Source of the DNA: an uncultured Anaerolineaceae bacterium
Lineage (GTDB): Bacteria; Chloroflexota; Anaerolineae; Anaerolineales; Anaerolineaceae
Reading direction: 5' to 3'
Length of the DNA stretch: 8,334 nucleotides
Assembly: GCA_937890875.1 (NCBI GenBank)
Contig: CALAEB010000517.1
Coordinates: 1 to 8,334 of the forward strand
Below the pieces are notes generated by a model. The model saw only the letters and a list, made by a program, of their open reading frames with translations. It had not been told where the DNA came from and ran no database searches. Below are positions 1 to 6,317 of this stretch, piece after piece (the first letter of the stretch is position 1; every line of letters starts with the position of its first letter). Both the position numbers and the translations under genes were made by a program.

Positions 1-1041
1 AATATTTTTGGCAGCGGTCTCTGCCAAAAGCTGTGATTTAAAATAATCAATCTGGAAAAATCTGTCCTCATCCTTCAGCGGAAGCTTATTCCTGGCTTCA
101 TTTTGCTGGAATGGCCCTGGTTCACTGGACGCCGGGACCTTGCTTTCCGGATAGGATAGAAAATCGGCGCAGACCGGCAGAAGCGAGAGCCAGGCGGGAA
201 GTCGGTCAATTTTATTTTCAATAAACTTATCTCCCGACCGGAGCCATCCGGACCATAACTTTGTGTTTGGGAAACCGGTCCAGTCCTGATAATTAATCTG
301 GATATCGGACCTGCCGGGTGCAATTTGACCGTCAACGATGGAATAATTCTCATAATTCGGATCGATTGCGATTAATCTTTCCAAAACTCTGGAAAAATAA
401 AGTTCATTTTTCTGATAAAAGTAGGATGCGGTCCATTTTAAAGCCGTTACCAAATAAGGAGAACGGCCAAGCGCTTTTTGCAGCACGGCCAGTGCTTTCT
501 CCGGAATGGATAATTTCGCATAAGTCATACCAAGATATAAATCATTAACGATGAAAGCGTTTTTATCCGCGGCTTTCTGAAAGCAGCGGAGCGCTGCTTC
601 ATAAGATTTTTCATTGAAATGTTGCTTTCCGGCCGCAAAAAAAGATTCCATTTCGGAGCTTGCCGAGGCTGGATCGGATTGTTTTTCTTTTTGGAGAAGG
701 AACGCTTTTTGTTTTTCCGAAAAATCAGGCTGGAGATAATATCCGATTCTTTCGAAGAAAAGGGCTTGGGGCTGATGTTTCAGTTTCTCAAAAATAAAAC
801 TCAGGGTTACGTGATACAAGAAAATATCCGGACCGGATGACGCCAGCCGCAGATAGACATCCAACGCTCCCGGATAATTGCCGGTCTCAAGAAAAATCCG
901 TCCGAGAAGCTGATAAAGTGAACTCATTTTGGGAAACTGCCGCAGCAGGTATAAACAGTGGTACGCAGCCTGTTCAAGGCTGTTTTGCTCAATCAGCCGG
1001 CTTATCTTTTCATGATATTCGTCAATTCGTATTTTTGACAT
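1..1041 (-). CDS. TPR-repeat protein, 3' end cut by the window edge
   Basis: The frame is open for 347 codons from an ATG at 1041 to the left edge with no stop, so the C-terminus is missing. The start is the only ATG/GTG/TTG between the in-frame TAA at 1078-1080 and the body of the protein. Its ribosome site is weak (AAGA upstream). Helix-turn-helix repeats of tetratricopeptide type are visible at about residues 41-74 (LYQLLGRIFLETGNYPGALD), 133-166 (AAGKQHFNEKSYEAALRCFQ), 167-199 (LYLGMTYAKLSIPEKALAVL) and, more weakly, 200-230. Before them, residues 8-34 look like a half repeat. After about residue 232 the repeat pattern stops, and a Trp- and Pro-containing region (YQDWTGFPNTKLWSGWL) of unknown fold follows. 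There is no signal peptide or membrane segment, so the protein is probably cytosolic. TPRs bind other proteins, but no partner or reaction can be named. It has its own promoter candidate and sits downstream of the rpoD terminator. Confidence 0.85.
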   Translation of the reverse strand, partial: MSKIRIDEYHEKISRLIEQNSLEQAAYHCLYLLRQFPKMSSLYQLLGRIFLETGNYPGALDVYLRLASSGPDIFLYHVTLSFIFEKLKHQPQALFFERIGYYLQPDFSEKQKAFLLQKEKQSDPASASSEMESFFAAGKQHFNEKSYEAALRCFQKAADKNAFIVNDLYLGMTYAKLSIPEKALAVLQKALGRSPYLVTALKWTASYFYQKNELYFSRVLERLIAIDPNYENYSIVDGQIAPGRSDIQINYQDWTGFPNTKLWSGWLRSGDKFIENKIDRLPAWLSLLPVCADFLSYPESKVPASSEPGPFQQNEARNKLPLKDEDRFFQIDYFKSQLLAETAAKNI

Positions 1042-1077
1042 GGCGGTTTCTTGACGCGTTTTTTTCGTGTGTCGTGG

Positions 1078-1293
1078 TTATTTCTGTTGAAGGAGCGCTC
1101 TCTGCCGGCCCCGGTCTTTTATAAGAAAATGTTTCCGCCGGGAAGTCCGTTTTTTGAATCGAAGCAATAAAATTATATCTTCCTCAATTTTCCATGAAAA
1201 GTCAGGAAAGGTGCCAATAACTTTTTTCGTCACCCGAGTTACCGCTTTTTTTATCTTGTTTTCAAGACTGTTTTCAGGATCGGGCGGTTCAAT
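1078..1293 (-). CDS. possible small basic ORF upstream of the TPR gene
   Basis: A frame with no stop runs from 1314 to a TAA at 1078-1080. It encodes a Lys/Arg-rich protein-like sequence (for example VTKKVIGTFPDFSWKIEED followed by LLRFKKRTSRRKHFLIKD). It lacks an ATG. The boundary given uses an ATT at 1291-1293, which is preceded by GGAG four bases upstream; a GTG at 1231-1233 is the other option but has no good ribosome site. The frame is the same as that of the TPR gene, only 12 codons and one TAA away, so it could also be an N-terminal extension of that gene separated by a nonsense codon. Against it, a perfect TATAAT lies inside it, so the region may simply be promoter and leader. About 78 open codons in AT-rich DNA is only mildly unlikely by chance. 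I do not recognise it. Confidence 0.3.
   Translation of the reverse strand: MEPPDPENSLENKIKKAVTRVTKKVIGTFPDFSWKIEEDIILLLRFKKRTSRRKHFLIKDRGRQRALLQQK
1172..1200 (-). promoter_or_regulatory. candidate sigma-70 promoter of the TPR gene
   Basis: On the minus strand TTTTCA (1195-1200) and a perfect TATAAT (1172-1177) are separated by 17 bases. Transcription would start near 1165 and give a leader of about 125 nt before the ATG at 1041. The -35 matches the consensus at four of six positions. Confidence 0.5.
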
Positions 1294-1339
1294 TGTACTC
1301 CGGAATTGGCTGGCTTAATCACCAATAAGTTGAAAAATG

Positions 1340-1393
1340 AAAAAAACATTTGCTATTCACTTGTTTTTACCTGGAAAAACAAGTGAATAGCAA
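1340..1393 (-). terminator. rpoD terminator, long perfect hairpin
   Basis: A 19-bp perfect inverted repeat (arms 1350-1368 and 1375-1393, 6-nt loop) lies 47 bp beyond the rpoD stop. On the minus strand it is followed after four bases by seven T's (1340-1346) and then another T run, as expected of an intrinsic terminator. The stem is AT-rich, and its own T run (TTGTTTTT) faces the loop, which is unusual. A T-rich stretch also follows on the plus strand, so it could work in both directions, although no plus-strand gene is visible. Confidence 0.7.
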
Positions 1394-1406
1394 GTTTCAG
1401 TTTTTA

Positions 1407-1432
1407 TTCGAAATGGATCTGTATATTTCGAA
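1407..1432 (-). other. small hairpin in the rpoD 3' end
   Basis: TTCGAAAT (1407-1414) and ATTTCGAA (1425-1432) form a perfect 8-bp stem with a 10-nt loop, starting 7 bases after the rpoD stop. No T tract follows on the minus strand, so it is probably not a terminator on its own. With the larger hairpin at 1350-1393 it makes a tandem hairpin at the end of the rpoD message, which could protect the 3' end. Confidence 0.5.
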
Positions 1433-1439
1433 CTGCCGC

Positions 1440-2645
1440 TTAATCGCCGAGATAATCGCGCAGGATCTTGCGGATTGCCGGATGACGCAGTCTGCTGAGC
1501 GCCTGGGCCTCAATCTGGCGCACCCTTTCGCGCGTGACACCCATTTTTCGCCCTACTTCTTCCAGCGTATATGCCTGCCCGTCCAAAAGACCGTAGCGAA
1601 GCTGTAAGATACGAACTTCACGCGGCGGGAGTCCGTTTAAAACTTCCTCAAGGTGCTCTTTAAGAAGATTGTAGGTTGCGGTATCATCCGGCGGCGGCGC
1701 TTCGTCATCTTCGATAAAATCGCCCAGAACGGAATCTTCTTCGTCGTCGGTCGGTGTTTCCAGCGATAACGGCCGTCTGGCGACCTGGATCATATTTTCC
1801 ACTTTTTTCGGAGGGACGTCCAGCGATTCAGCCAGCTCCTCAACGGAGGGCTCTCGGCCCAACTTCTGTGTCAATTGATGCTGTACCCGCAATAATTTGT
1901 TGATTTGGTCACCCATATGAACCGGAACGCGAATTGTCCGCCCCTGGTCGGCAATTGCTCTGGTGACGGCCTGGCGGATCCACCAGGTCGCATAGGTGCT
2001 GAATTTATGCCCTCTGCGGTAATCAAACTTTTTGGTCGCCCGGATCAGGCCGATGTTCCCTTCCTGAATCAAGTCCAGAAAAGGCACGCCCCGCCCCATA
2101 TATTTTTTTGCCACGCTGATTACAAGCCTTGAATTTGCCGTGATCAGGTGTTCACGTGCGGACCAGCCGTCTTCGATACTTTTGCGAAGTTCAGTTCTGC
2201 GGGCAGATGTTACATTGATATGAGCGAGTTCTTCCCTGGACATGCGTCCCCGCTCGATTCTTTGAGCCAGTTCAACTTCTTCGTCCGCGGTCAGCAGCGG
2301 AACCCGGCTGACTTCTTTTAAGTAGAGGCCTATGGGGTCGTCCGTGTCGATGTTTGCCAGATCATCCAGAGAAATCTCTGCTGTTGTATCGTCATCTTCC
2401 GATACGTCTAATTCTTCATCGGCAGGGTCCTCTAATATCGAGTCTTCGATGTAAGGGATTCCGGCGCTCAACAACGCTGAAAAAGCCTCTTCCAACTGTT
2501 CCACGTCTTGTTCAGCGTCCGGAAACAAGTGTAAGATATCGTCAATCGTGACATATGTTTTTTGTCTGCCCAACTCCACCAGTCTGGCAATTGCGGAATA
2601 GTTTTCTTCGTCGTCGACGCCGATATTAATCAGTTCATCTTTCAT
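1440..2645 (-). CDS. rpoD: RNA polymerase primary sigma factor (sigma-70, RpoD/SigA)
   Basis: This 401-residue housekeeping sigma factor directs RNA polymerase to -10/-35 promoters. Domains in order: region 1.1-like helices at about 10-65, a very acidic linker at 66-100, region 1.2 at 103-135 ([18 protein letters not shown]), regions 2.1-2.4 at about 165-237 with the core-binding and melting signatures ([50 protein letters not shown]), region 3 at 238-320 including the acidic 3.2 loop ([15 protein letters not shown]), and region 4 at about 328-395 with the -35 helix-turn-helix ([20 protein letters not shown]). The large non-conserved insert between 1.2 and 2.1 of E. coli RpoD (613 residues) is absent, as in many non-proteobacterial homologues. 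The ATG is 8 bp from AAGA; a better GAGGG lies about 13 bp upstream. The start is supported by the complete region 1.1. The gene stands alone between its own promoter and terminator. Its wording recalls Anaerolineae. Confidence 0.97.
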   Translation of the reverse strand: MKDELINIGVDDEENYSAIARLVELGRQKTYVTIDDILHLFPDAEQDVEQLEEAFSALLSAGIPYIEDSILEDPADEELDVSEDDDTTAEISLDDLANIDTDDPIGLYLKEVSRVPLLTADEEVELAQRIERGRMSREELAHINVTSARRTELRKSIEDGWSAREHLITANSRLVISVAKKYMGRGVPFLDLIQEGNIGLIRATKKFDYRRGHKFSTYATWWIRQAVTRAIADQGRTIRVPVHMGDQINKLLRVQHQLTQKLGREPSVEELAESLDVPPKKVENMIQVARRPLSLETPTDDEEDSVLGDFIEDDEAPPPDDTATYNLLKEHLEEVLNGLPPREVRILQLRYGLLDGQAYTLEEVGRKMGVTRERVRQIEAQALSRLRHPAIRKILRDYLGD

Positions 2646-2683
2646 ATTTTCTTAACAGCCCTCACGTATTTATTTACTAATCC

Positions 2684-2712
2684 AGAATACTCTTTTTTAC
2701 ACAAAAAATCAA
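2684..2712 (-). promoter_or_regulatory. sigma-70 promoter of rpoD
   Basis: On the minus strand TTGATT (2707-2712) and TATTCT (2684-2689) are separated by exactly 17 bases, 38 bp upstream of the rpoD ATG. Transcription would start near 2677, leaving a leader of about 32 nt. Confidence 0.65.
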
Positions 2713-3043
2713 TACTCTATATTCGGATTGCGAGTTTCACATAAAGTTGCCCGCGCCTCTCTTCATTGTTCATGAGAAAGGCGCAGGCCGGTTGTTTTAT
2801 TCAAAATGCTTCCTGTTATACCAATTTGTCGTATGCTGTGAGGAAAATCAGCGGTTCCGTTTATGCAATATGCTGCACCGGAAAAATAAATTTTGAGGAT
2901 GCCCATAAGCGGAACTTAAGGATTGTACTGCCCGCATATTTTCCGGACAACAATTTTACCTCAAACTTATTAAAACATCCTCTTGTTTTTGGGACAGCCG
3001 GACTGCTCTGTCCGTTACTCAAAAAAATAAATATTAAAAATAG
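2713..3043 (-). other. intergenic region between degV-family gene and rpoD, no gene seen
   Basis: No ORF here has both a ribosome site and a plausible protein. The region holds several inverted repeats. GCGCCTCTCT (2753-2762) with AGAAAGGCGC (2775-2784) forms a 10-bp stem with one mismatch. GTTCCGTTTATG (2854-2865) with CATAAGCGGAAC (2904-2915) pairs at 11 of 12 positions across 38 bases, with a small stem (TTCCG/CGGAA) nested at its left side. Such structure could belong to an untranslated RNA or to regulatory DNA ahead of rpoD. I recognise no RNA family in it. Confidence 0.4.
2992..3013 (-). terminator. weak hairpin downstream of the degV-family gene
   Basis: GGACAG (2992-2997) and CTGTCC (3008-3013) pair with a 10-nt loop, 31 bp beyond the DegV stop. 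On the minus strand the T run (3021-3027) comes before the hairpin rather than after it, so it is not a classical intrinsic terminator. It is the only hairpin close to the end of the peptidase-DegV transcript. Confidence 0.25.
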
Positions 3044-3892
3044 CTATGCTTCAAAAAAACTGATAATGATAACACTTGGGCCGGCATGGACCATGATGCC
3101 CGGCGGTGTATTGAAGCAGGGAACACCATCCAACCCTAACCGTTGTTTGAACTCATTCCTGAAGTAGCTGAGTTCTGCAGCGGATACGCTTTCCTGCAGA
3201 GATAAGGAAAGGAATCCTTTATCGCCTGTCTTGGGGCAATGCTCTTCGACAATTTCAACGATACGGGAGAGCGCTTTCTTTTTTGTGCGTTGTTTTTCAA
3301 ATACTTCAAGAGTGCCATCCCGAAGTGTCAGAATCGGTTTGATTTGCAGAATATCTCCGAACAATTTCGACGCTCCGCCGATTCTTCCGCCCTTGTATAA
3401 ATATTCCAATGTATCAACGACAGCGTACAGATGCTCTTTGGCGATCATCTCCCGGATTCCGGCTTCAATCTCGTCGATTGTTTTTCCTTCTTCCGCCCAT
3501 TTCACAGCCTGTTTTAATTCCATCGCGATTGCGGACCCGATACTCCCGGTATCAATAACCCGGATATCGAGGTCCGGGAAATCACTTTTCGCCGTTGTCG
3601 CGCTGCGAACGGTTCCGCTCAGCTTTGCGGAAGGGCAGATAATAACTGCATCTTCGCCTTTTTTTTGAAGTTCCTCAAAGATTGGCGTATATAAAACAGG
3701 CGGCGGCGCCGCTGTTTTGGGGAGAGTTGCGGAAGCTTTCAGCATTGTGATGAATGTTTCACTGTCGAGTTCCGTGTCATCCCGATATGATTTTTCTTCA
3801 AAAATTACAATTTGGGGAATCAGATCGATTCCAATTGCCTTTGCCTGTTCCAGCGTCAGGCCTGATGTTGTATCCCCGATAATTCGTGTCAT
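3044..3892 (-). CDS. DegV-family fatty-acid-binding protein
   Basis: DegV/FakB proteins bind one long-chain fatty acid. In Firmicutes, FakB presents it to the kinase FakA for phosphorylation and entry into phospholipid synthesis. The 282-residue length is normal. Family landmarks: the N-terminal GDTTSGL (6-12), AKLSGTVRSA (89-98, usually SSxLSGTxxSA), LEYLYKGGRIGGASKLFG (162-179) followed by LQIKPIL (182-188), and VHAGPS (268-273). Thr60, Ser92 and His269 sit where FakB uses Thr, Ser and His to hold the carboxylate. The usual TSQP segment reads TAAPPP (60-65). No fakA-like kinase lies in the window. The ATG is one base after the stop of the peptidase gene, and its ribosome site (GAGG) lies inside the last codons of that gene, so translation is probably coupled. 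The lipid-binding role is inferred from family membership. Confidence 0.9.
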   Translation of the reverse strand: MTRIIGDTTSGLTLEQAKAIGIDLIPQIVIFEEKSYRDDTELDSETFITMLKASATLPKTAAPPPVLYTPIFEELQKKGEDAVIICPSAKLSGTVRSATTAKSDFPDLDIRVIDTGSIGSAIAMELKQAVKWAEEGKTIDEIEAGIREMIAKEHLYAVVDTLEYLYKGGRIGGASKLFGDILQIKPILTLRDGTLEVFEKQRTKKKALSRIVEIVEEHCPKTGDKGFLSLSLQESVSAAELSYFRNEFKQRLGLDGVPCFNTPPGIMVHAGPSVIIISFFEA

Positions 3893-3893
3893 A

Positions 3894-4907
3894 TTACCTC
3901 ATTTCTGATGAGCGGATTAAATCGCTTACGGACGGGATTCCTCCCAGCGGTTTCGAAAAGGTCACTGCGTTTACGATTGCTTGGGCAACGACGAACGGGG
4001 CGAATGCAGCGATGGCGTTGATGTTGGAAGGCTTTTTCTGCGAAGAAACTGCAAACATGGTGTCACCGTCAAACATTGTATGGGATGGCTGGACACTTAA
4101 AACCAGGCCGTTTTGTCCGGCCTGCGCTAATTTGTTTGTTTCCTCTTTTGTCAATTTCGCGTTGGTTAAAACGGACCCAATCACCGTATTTTGTTTCGCG
4201 GCAAAATTAAGTGTTTTTTGGCCGATGAAACTTCCCATAACGGAAATTGTGTTTGCAAAAAGGTCCTCGTCTCCGATTTTTAGAATTGATTTTTTTACTG
4301 TTCTTGCTCCTGCAATGATTTCCCGGGAATATGGATTTACAATATCCCCCATTGCGTTCACAACTACAATCGCGCCTACCCAGACACCGCCTCCGATTTC
4401 GATCGAAGCGTGCCCGATCCCTCCTTTCATCGCTTGTCCCATGCCAAGGATTTTGCCGACAGTGGCGCCGGTGCCGGCACCTACGCTTCCCTGCTCCGGG
4501 TCATTCTCGCTTGTGTTAACACAGGCTTGATATCCCATTTCAGCGTTCGGGCGGATTTTGTGGCTTCCAATTCCCAGATCAAAAATGACTGCGCCGGGAA
4601 CGATTGGGACCCTGACCGGCCCGCTCGGAACGCCTTTCCCTTTTTCCTCAAGAAACCGCATAACGCCCCCGGCTGCATCCAAGCCGAAAGCGGATCCGCC
4701 GGTCAGCAGAATAGCATTGACTGTTTCAACCATATGCATGGGACGCAGAAGATCGGTTTCCCGTGTGCCGGGGGCTCCTCCCCGCTGATCAACACCACCA
4801 ACACAACCATCATCACATAGAATTACCGTGCAGCCGGTTAATGCCTCTTCATTCTGGGCGTGGCCGTATTGAAATCCAGGCACCTTTGCAACTGACTCAA
4901 ATTTCAT
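3894..4907 (-). CDS. P1/S58-family (DmpA-like) peptidase
   Basis: This 337-residue protein belongs to the DmpA/BapA-type N-terminal-nucleophile hydrolases, which include aminopeptidases that cut themselves into two chains to become active. Landmarks: an N-terminal GFQYGHAQ (11-18), a glycine-rich GGAPGTRETDLL (43-54), LLTGGSAFGLDAAGGVMRFLEE (68-88, given here by its core GGSAFGLDA), SVGAGTGATVGK (141-152), GGGVWVGAIVVVNAMGD (172-188) and HTMFDGDTMFAVSS (276-289). In relatives the self-cleavage site precedes a Ser or Thr shortly before the last third. Here N240-T241 (NTVIGSVLTNA) is the best candidate; this is an inference. No signal peptide is seen, so it is probably cytoplasmic. AGGA lies about 10 bases before the ATG. 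It is first gene of a two-gene unit with the DegV-family gene. The natural substrate cannot be told from sequence. Confidence 0.9.
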   Translation of the reverse strand: MKFESVAKVPGFQYGHAQNEEALTGCTVILCDDGCVGGVDQRGGAPGTRETDLLRPMHMVETVNAILLTGGSAFGLDAAGGVMRFLEEKGKGVPSGPVRVPIVPGAVIFDLGIGSHKIRPNAEMGYQACVNTSENDPEQGSVGAGTGATVGKILGMGQAMKGGIGHASIEIGGGVWVGAIVVVNAMGDIVNPYSREIIAGARTVKKSILKIGDEDLFANTISVMGSFIGQKTLNFAAKQNTVIGSVLTNAKLTKEETNKLAQAGQNGLVLSVQPSHTMFDGDTMFAVSSQKKPSNINAIAAFAPFVVAQAIVNAVTFSKPLGGIPSVSDLIRSSEMR

Positions 4908-4979
4908 TTGAAAATCCTGTATGTTTATCTGGGCCGCGATGAGAAAAACAAGAAAATTCGCAGCTGATTTCGCAGAGTA

Positions 4980-5007
4980 ATTATAACCATTAAGCTACAA
5001 AAAACAA
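4980..5007 (-). promoter_or_regulatory. candidate promoter of the peptidase-degV operon
   Basis: A perfect TATAAT (4980-4985) has TTGTTT (5002-5007) 16 bases upstream on the minus strand. The -35 is poor (three of six). Transcription would start near 4973, about 65 nt before the peptidase ATG. Confidence 0.45.
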
Positions 5008-5065
5008 ATTGGGGAATATCAGCAATTTGAAATATGGGTATTCTTTTCAAATAAAGAGGGATGCT

Positions 5066-5112
5066 TGTAGTTCTGTTGTTTTTCTGCGTCGCAGAAAAAC
5101 AACAGAACTACA
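5066..5112. repeat. near-perfect 47-bp intergenic palindrome
   Basis: Arms 5066-5088 and 5090-5112 are perfect reverse complements of 23 bp around a single central T (5089). It lies between the uxuA terminator hairpin and the peptidase promoter, within a 348-bp gap (4908-5255) that otherwise holds no gene. Neither strand has a T tract directly after it, so it is a poor intrinsic terminator. Its outer arm TGTAGTTCTGTTGTTTTT aligns with the outer arm of the hairpin at 1350-1393. Possible roles are a dispersed repeat, a protein-binding palindrome or an RNA processing hairpin; the sequence does not decide. Confidence 0.85.
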
Positions 5113-5182
5113 TATGTCTATTTTATATCTCGAATTGCCGGGACTGTTAAATGAAAAACAAAAAAGACTGATCCTATCATAA

Positions 5183-5215
5183 ATACCGGCTCCCGCTGCT
5201 TACAGCTGCCGGTAT
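5183..5215 (-). terminator. uxuBA operon terminator hairpin
   Basis: ATACCGGC (5183-5190) and GCCGGTAT (5208-5215) form a perfect 8-bp GC-rich stem, extended inside by GCTG/CAGC (5195-5198, 5203-5206). It starts 40 bp after the uxuA stop. Downstream on the minus strand the immediate tail is TTATGATAGG, with only a delayed T run near 5154-5165, so termination may be inefficient or assisted. Confidence 0.55.
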
Positions 5216-5255
5216 CTTTCCCGATGTTCTTTGTTTTCAATGGGCGTGTCCGGCT

Positions 5256-6317
5256 TTACGCTTTTTCGAGCGCCTCCCAAAGGCCTGTCAGATACGTGAT
5301 GCCCATGGCGCGGTCATATAATCCATATCCCGGCCTCCCCGATTCACCAAAGATCATCCGCCCATGATCCGGACGGATATAGCCGTCAAACCCGCTGGAA
5401 TGAAAAGCTTTGACAATTTCGTACATATCGAAGGATCCGCATTGGGAGGGATGCGCCGACTCGTAAAAATCTCCGTTTTCCAGAAATTTCAGGTTGCGGA
5501 TATGGGCAAAGGGAATTCTGCCCGCAAATTCGCGGATAATGGCCGGCACGTCATTTTGCGGATCCACGCCAAGAGATCCGGTACAAAGCGTCAGTCCGTG
5601 ATAAGGACTTTGCGAGAAAGACAGGAACCGCGTGATATTCTCCCGGTTATTGATCAGTCGGGGAAGGCCAAAGAGCGGCCACGGCGGATCATCCGGATGG
5701 ATGGCCATGCGGATGTCATACCGCTGTGCCCAGGGGATAATGGCGTTGATGAAATATCGGGCGTTCTCCCAATATTGTTCCTGACTGATTTCCTGATATC
5801 GTTTGATCGTTTGATCAAAATAGGCTACCCGTTCCGGTTCCCATCCGGGCAGCGCGATGCCGCCGGATTGCTGCGCGTAGCGCTCACCCATTGACTTGGG
5901 TGTGGAATTCAGCACCGTTTCGCGGTTGAAAAACATGGTCCTGGAGCCGTCTGGCAGTTCGAAAAACAAATGGCTTCTGGCCCAGTCGATCAGCGGCATA
6001 AAGTTATAGCAGATAACCTTGACCCCGACGGCTGAAAGATTTTTCATGGTCTTGATATAATTTTCGATTTTTTCATCCCGGCCTGGTGCGCCTAACTTGA
6101 TGTCCTCATGAATATTCACGCTTTCGATCACTTCCACGCGAAGTCCCGCGTCGGTGACCGTCCGGTGCATCTTTTGCACGGCCTCAAGCGGCCATACTTC
6201 GCCCGCGGGGATATCCATCAGGGTTGTGACTACGCCGTCTAACGCCGGTATCTGCCGGATATACTGAAGCGGGATAGGATCGAACTTCTCCCCGAACCAT
6301 CGGAAAATCATTTTCAT
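5256..6317 (-). CDS. uxuA: mannonate dehydratase
   Basis: It dehydrates D-mannonate to 2-keto-3-deoxy-D-gluconate (EC 4.2.1.8), a cytoplasmic step of glucuronate breakdown. The 353-residue protein is of the shorter type found in Gram-positive bacteria and relatives (E. coli UxuA has 394). It is a TIM-barrel metalloenzyme. Family landmarks are RWFGEKFDPIPLQYIRQIP (6-24), VEVIESVNIHEDIKLG (61-76) and VICYNFMPLIDWARS (101-115). The expected metal ligands are present: His207 (AIHPDDPP), Cys245 (LCTGSLG), His272 (FAHIRNLK) and Asp317 with His318 (RPDHGR). All key residues are intact, so it should be active. Its ATG overlaps the uxuB stop as ATGA (6314-6317), with AGG eight bases upstream, which implies translational coupling. 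The GC-rich hairpin at 5183-5215 ends the unit. Confidence 0.96.
   Translation of the reverse strand: MKMIFRWFGEKFDPIPLQYIRQIPALDGVVTTLMDIPAGEVWPLEAVQKMHRTVTDAGLRVEVIESVNIHEDIKLGAPGRDEKIENYIKTMKNLSAVGVKVICYNFMPLIDWARSHLFFELPDGSRTMFFNRETVLNSTPKSMGERYAQQSGGIALPGWEPERVAYFDQTIKRYQEISQEQYWENARYFINAIIPWAQRYDIRMAIHPDDPPWPLFGLPRLINNRENITRFLSFSQSPYHGLTLCTGSLGVDPQNDVPAIIREFAGRIPFAHIRNLKFLENGDFYESAHPSQCGSFDMYEIVKAFHSSGFDGYIRPDHGRMIFGESGRPGYGLYDRAMGITYLTGLWEALEKA

Noticed and set aside
75..353. 92-codon minus-strand ORF starting with ATG
   Set aside because: It lies wholly inside the TPR-repeat frame, which is open over the whole of 1-1041 and shows clear repeat structure; this one is an alternative-frame shadow.
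837..1124. 95-codon plus-strand ORF
   Set aside because: Antisense to the start of the TPR gene, with no ribosome site or recognisable protein character.
2753..2784. Hairpin GCGCCT/AGGCGC as a plus-strand terminator
   Set aside because: A T-rich stretch does follow on the plus strand, but no plus-strand gene precedes it, so a terminator role has no support.
2766..3167. 133-codon plus-strand ORF with a TTG start in the degV-rpoD gap
   Set aside because: Its last third is antisense to the conserved end of the DegV-family gene, the start has no clear Shine-Dalgarno and the protein resembles nothing I know.
3231..3668. 145-codon plus-strand ORF
   Set aside because: Antisense to the conserved DegV-family coding sequence; its low-complexity Ser/Ile-rich product is typical of a shadow frame.
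3886..4530. 214-codon plus-strand ORF
   Set aside because: Antisense to the P1 peptidase, whose motifs are intact on the other strand; Pro/Ala/Phe-rich product without family features.
5364..5894. 176-codon plus-strand ORF
   Set aside because: Antisense to uxuA, which keeps all its metal ligands in the minus-strand frame.
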